Source of the DNA: Spirochaetia bacterium | GTDB lineage: Bacteria; Spirochaetota; Spirochaetia; Treponematales; Breznakiellaceae | Direction: 5' to 3' | Assembly: GCA_025997675.1 (NCBI GenBank) | Contig: BNUX01000045.1 | Span: forward strand, 1-23,398 | Length of the DNA stretch: 23,398 nucleotides | In this document: one piece after another, positions 23,315-23,398 of the stretch | Layout of the letters: each line of letters starts with the position of its first letter | Numbering within the stretch: the first letter of the stretch is position 1 | Position numbers and translations under genes: made by a program | Notes under the pieces: model-generated | What the model was told of the DNA's origin: nothing | Databases searched by the model: none | What the model saw: only the letters and a program-made list of their open reading frames with translations

Positions 23315-23398
23315 ATGATTAATAATATAGGGGCTGTGTGTCGAGATAAAAAGTTCTATTTCGTTTTTATTATTGATGAAACACTTGCTTACAATGTC
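23315..23398 (+). CDS. Start of an unrecognised gene (partial)
   Basis: ATG 23315 is preceded by CAGGAG at seven bases and opens MINNIGAVCRDKKFYFVFIIDETLAYNV, continuing past the edge. No family recognised. It is AT-rich like its neighbour. The same frame is open upstream through repeat copy 2, so it could instead be the tail of a duplicated zinc-ribbon-type gene. Confidence 0.4.
   Translation, partial: MINNIGAVCRDKKFYFVFIIDETLAYNV

Overview
The window looks like a chromosomal segment of a spirochaete, probably a Treponema of the termite-gut type. This rests on recognised protein styles: a LIV-type binding protein whose signal peptide ends in FAGGGQQ, a stand-alone DbpA-type RNA-binding domain, and an Na/Pi-cotransporter with a PhoU-like tail. 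The core is GC-rich. The last 1 kb and two patches inside the methylase gene are strikingly AT-rich, so the right end reads as accessory DNA. Taxonomy is inference.

Left part (1-5404): the 3' end of a secreted-type protein; a coiled-coil plus PD-(D/E)XK-like protein with 21-bp heptad repeats; an Na/phosphate symporter (972-2645); then, on the minus strand, a metallo-beta-lactamase-fold hydrolase followed by two tiny membrane proteins of 62 and 28 aa. Next come a divergent membrane protein of unknown function and a minus-strand DbpA-domain RNA-binding protein.

Middle (5485-10185): a complete branched-chain amino-acid (LIV) ABC operon on the minus strand, in the order binding protein, two permeases, two ATPases. 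The last genes are coupled by stop/start overlaps and the operon has a good promoter at 10157-10185. Upstream, also on the minus strand, lie two adjacent toxin-antitoxin pairs, mazEF and brnTA. An intergenic region with a perfect 16-bp palindrome separates them from ftsH (11707-13641). Tail to tail with ftsH is an M15-type peptidoglycan peptidase whose signal peptide is out of frame because of a seven-G tract. A tRNA-Arg(UCU) follows.

Right part (14711-23398): a NitT/TauT-type ABC transporter operon on the minus strand; a 580-bp gene-free stretch dominated by a nine-unit 21-bp minisatellite open in all six frames; then a Type I restriction-modification locus. Its restriction subunit is broken: the nuclease and motor parts are in different frames, and the segment carrying DEAD-box motifs II and III has been deleted. 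The methylase is intact and fused to a two-TRD specificity subunit. The TRDs are AT-rich islands in a GC-rich gene, and the extreme C-terminal tail is frameshifted. Downstream, a very AT-rich zinc-ribbon-like protein of unknown function is cut short by a 57-bp direct repeat of its own internal sequence, followed by the start of another gene.

The most interesting features are the decayed, shuffled Type I locus with its AT-rich partner gene, the six-frame-open minisatellite, the unannotated 28-aa membrane ORF, and several promoters whose -10 box implies leaderless or nearly leaderless mRNA.
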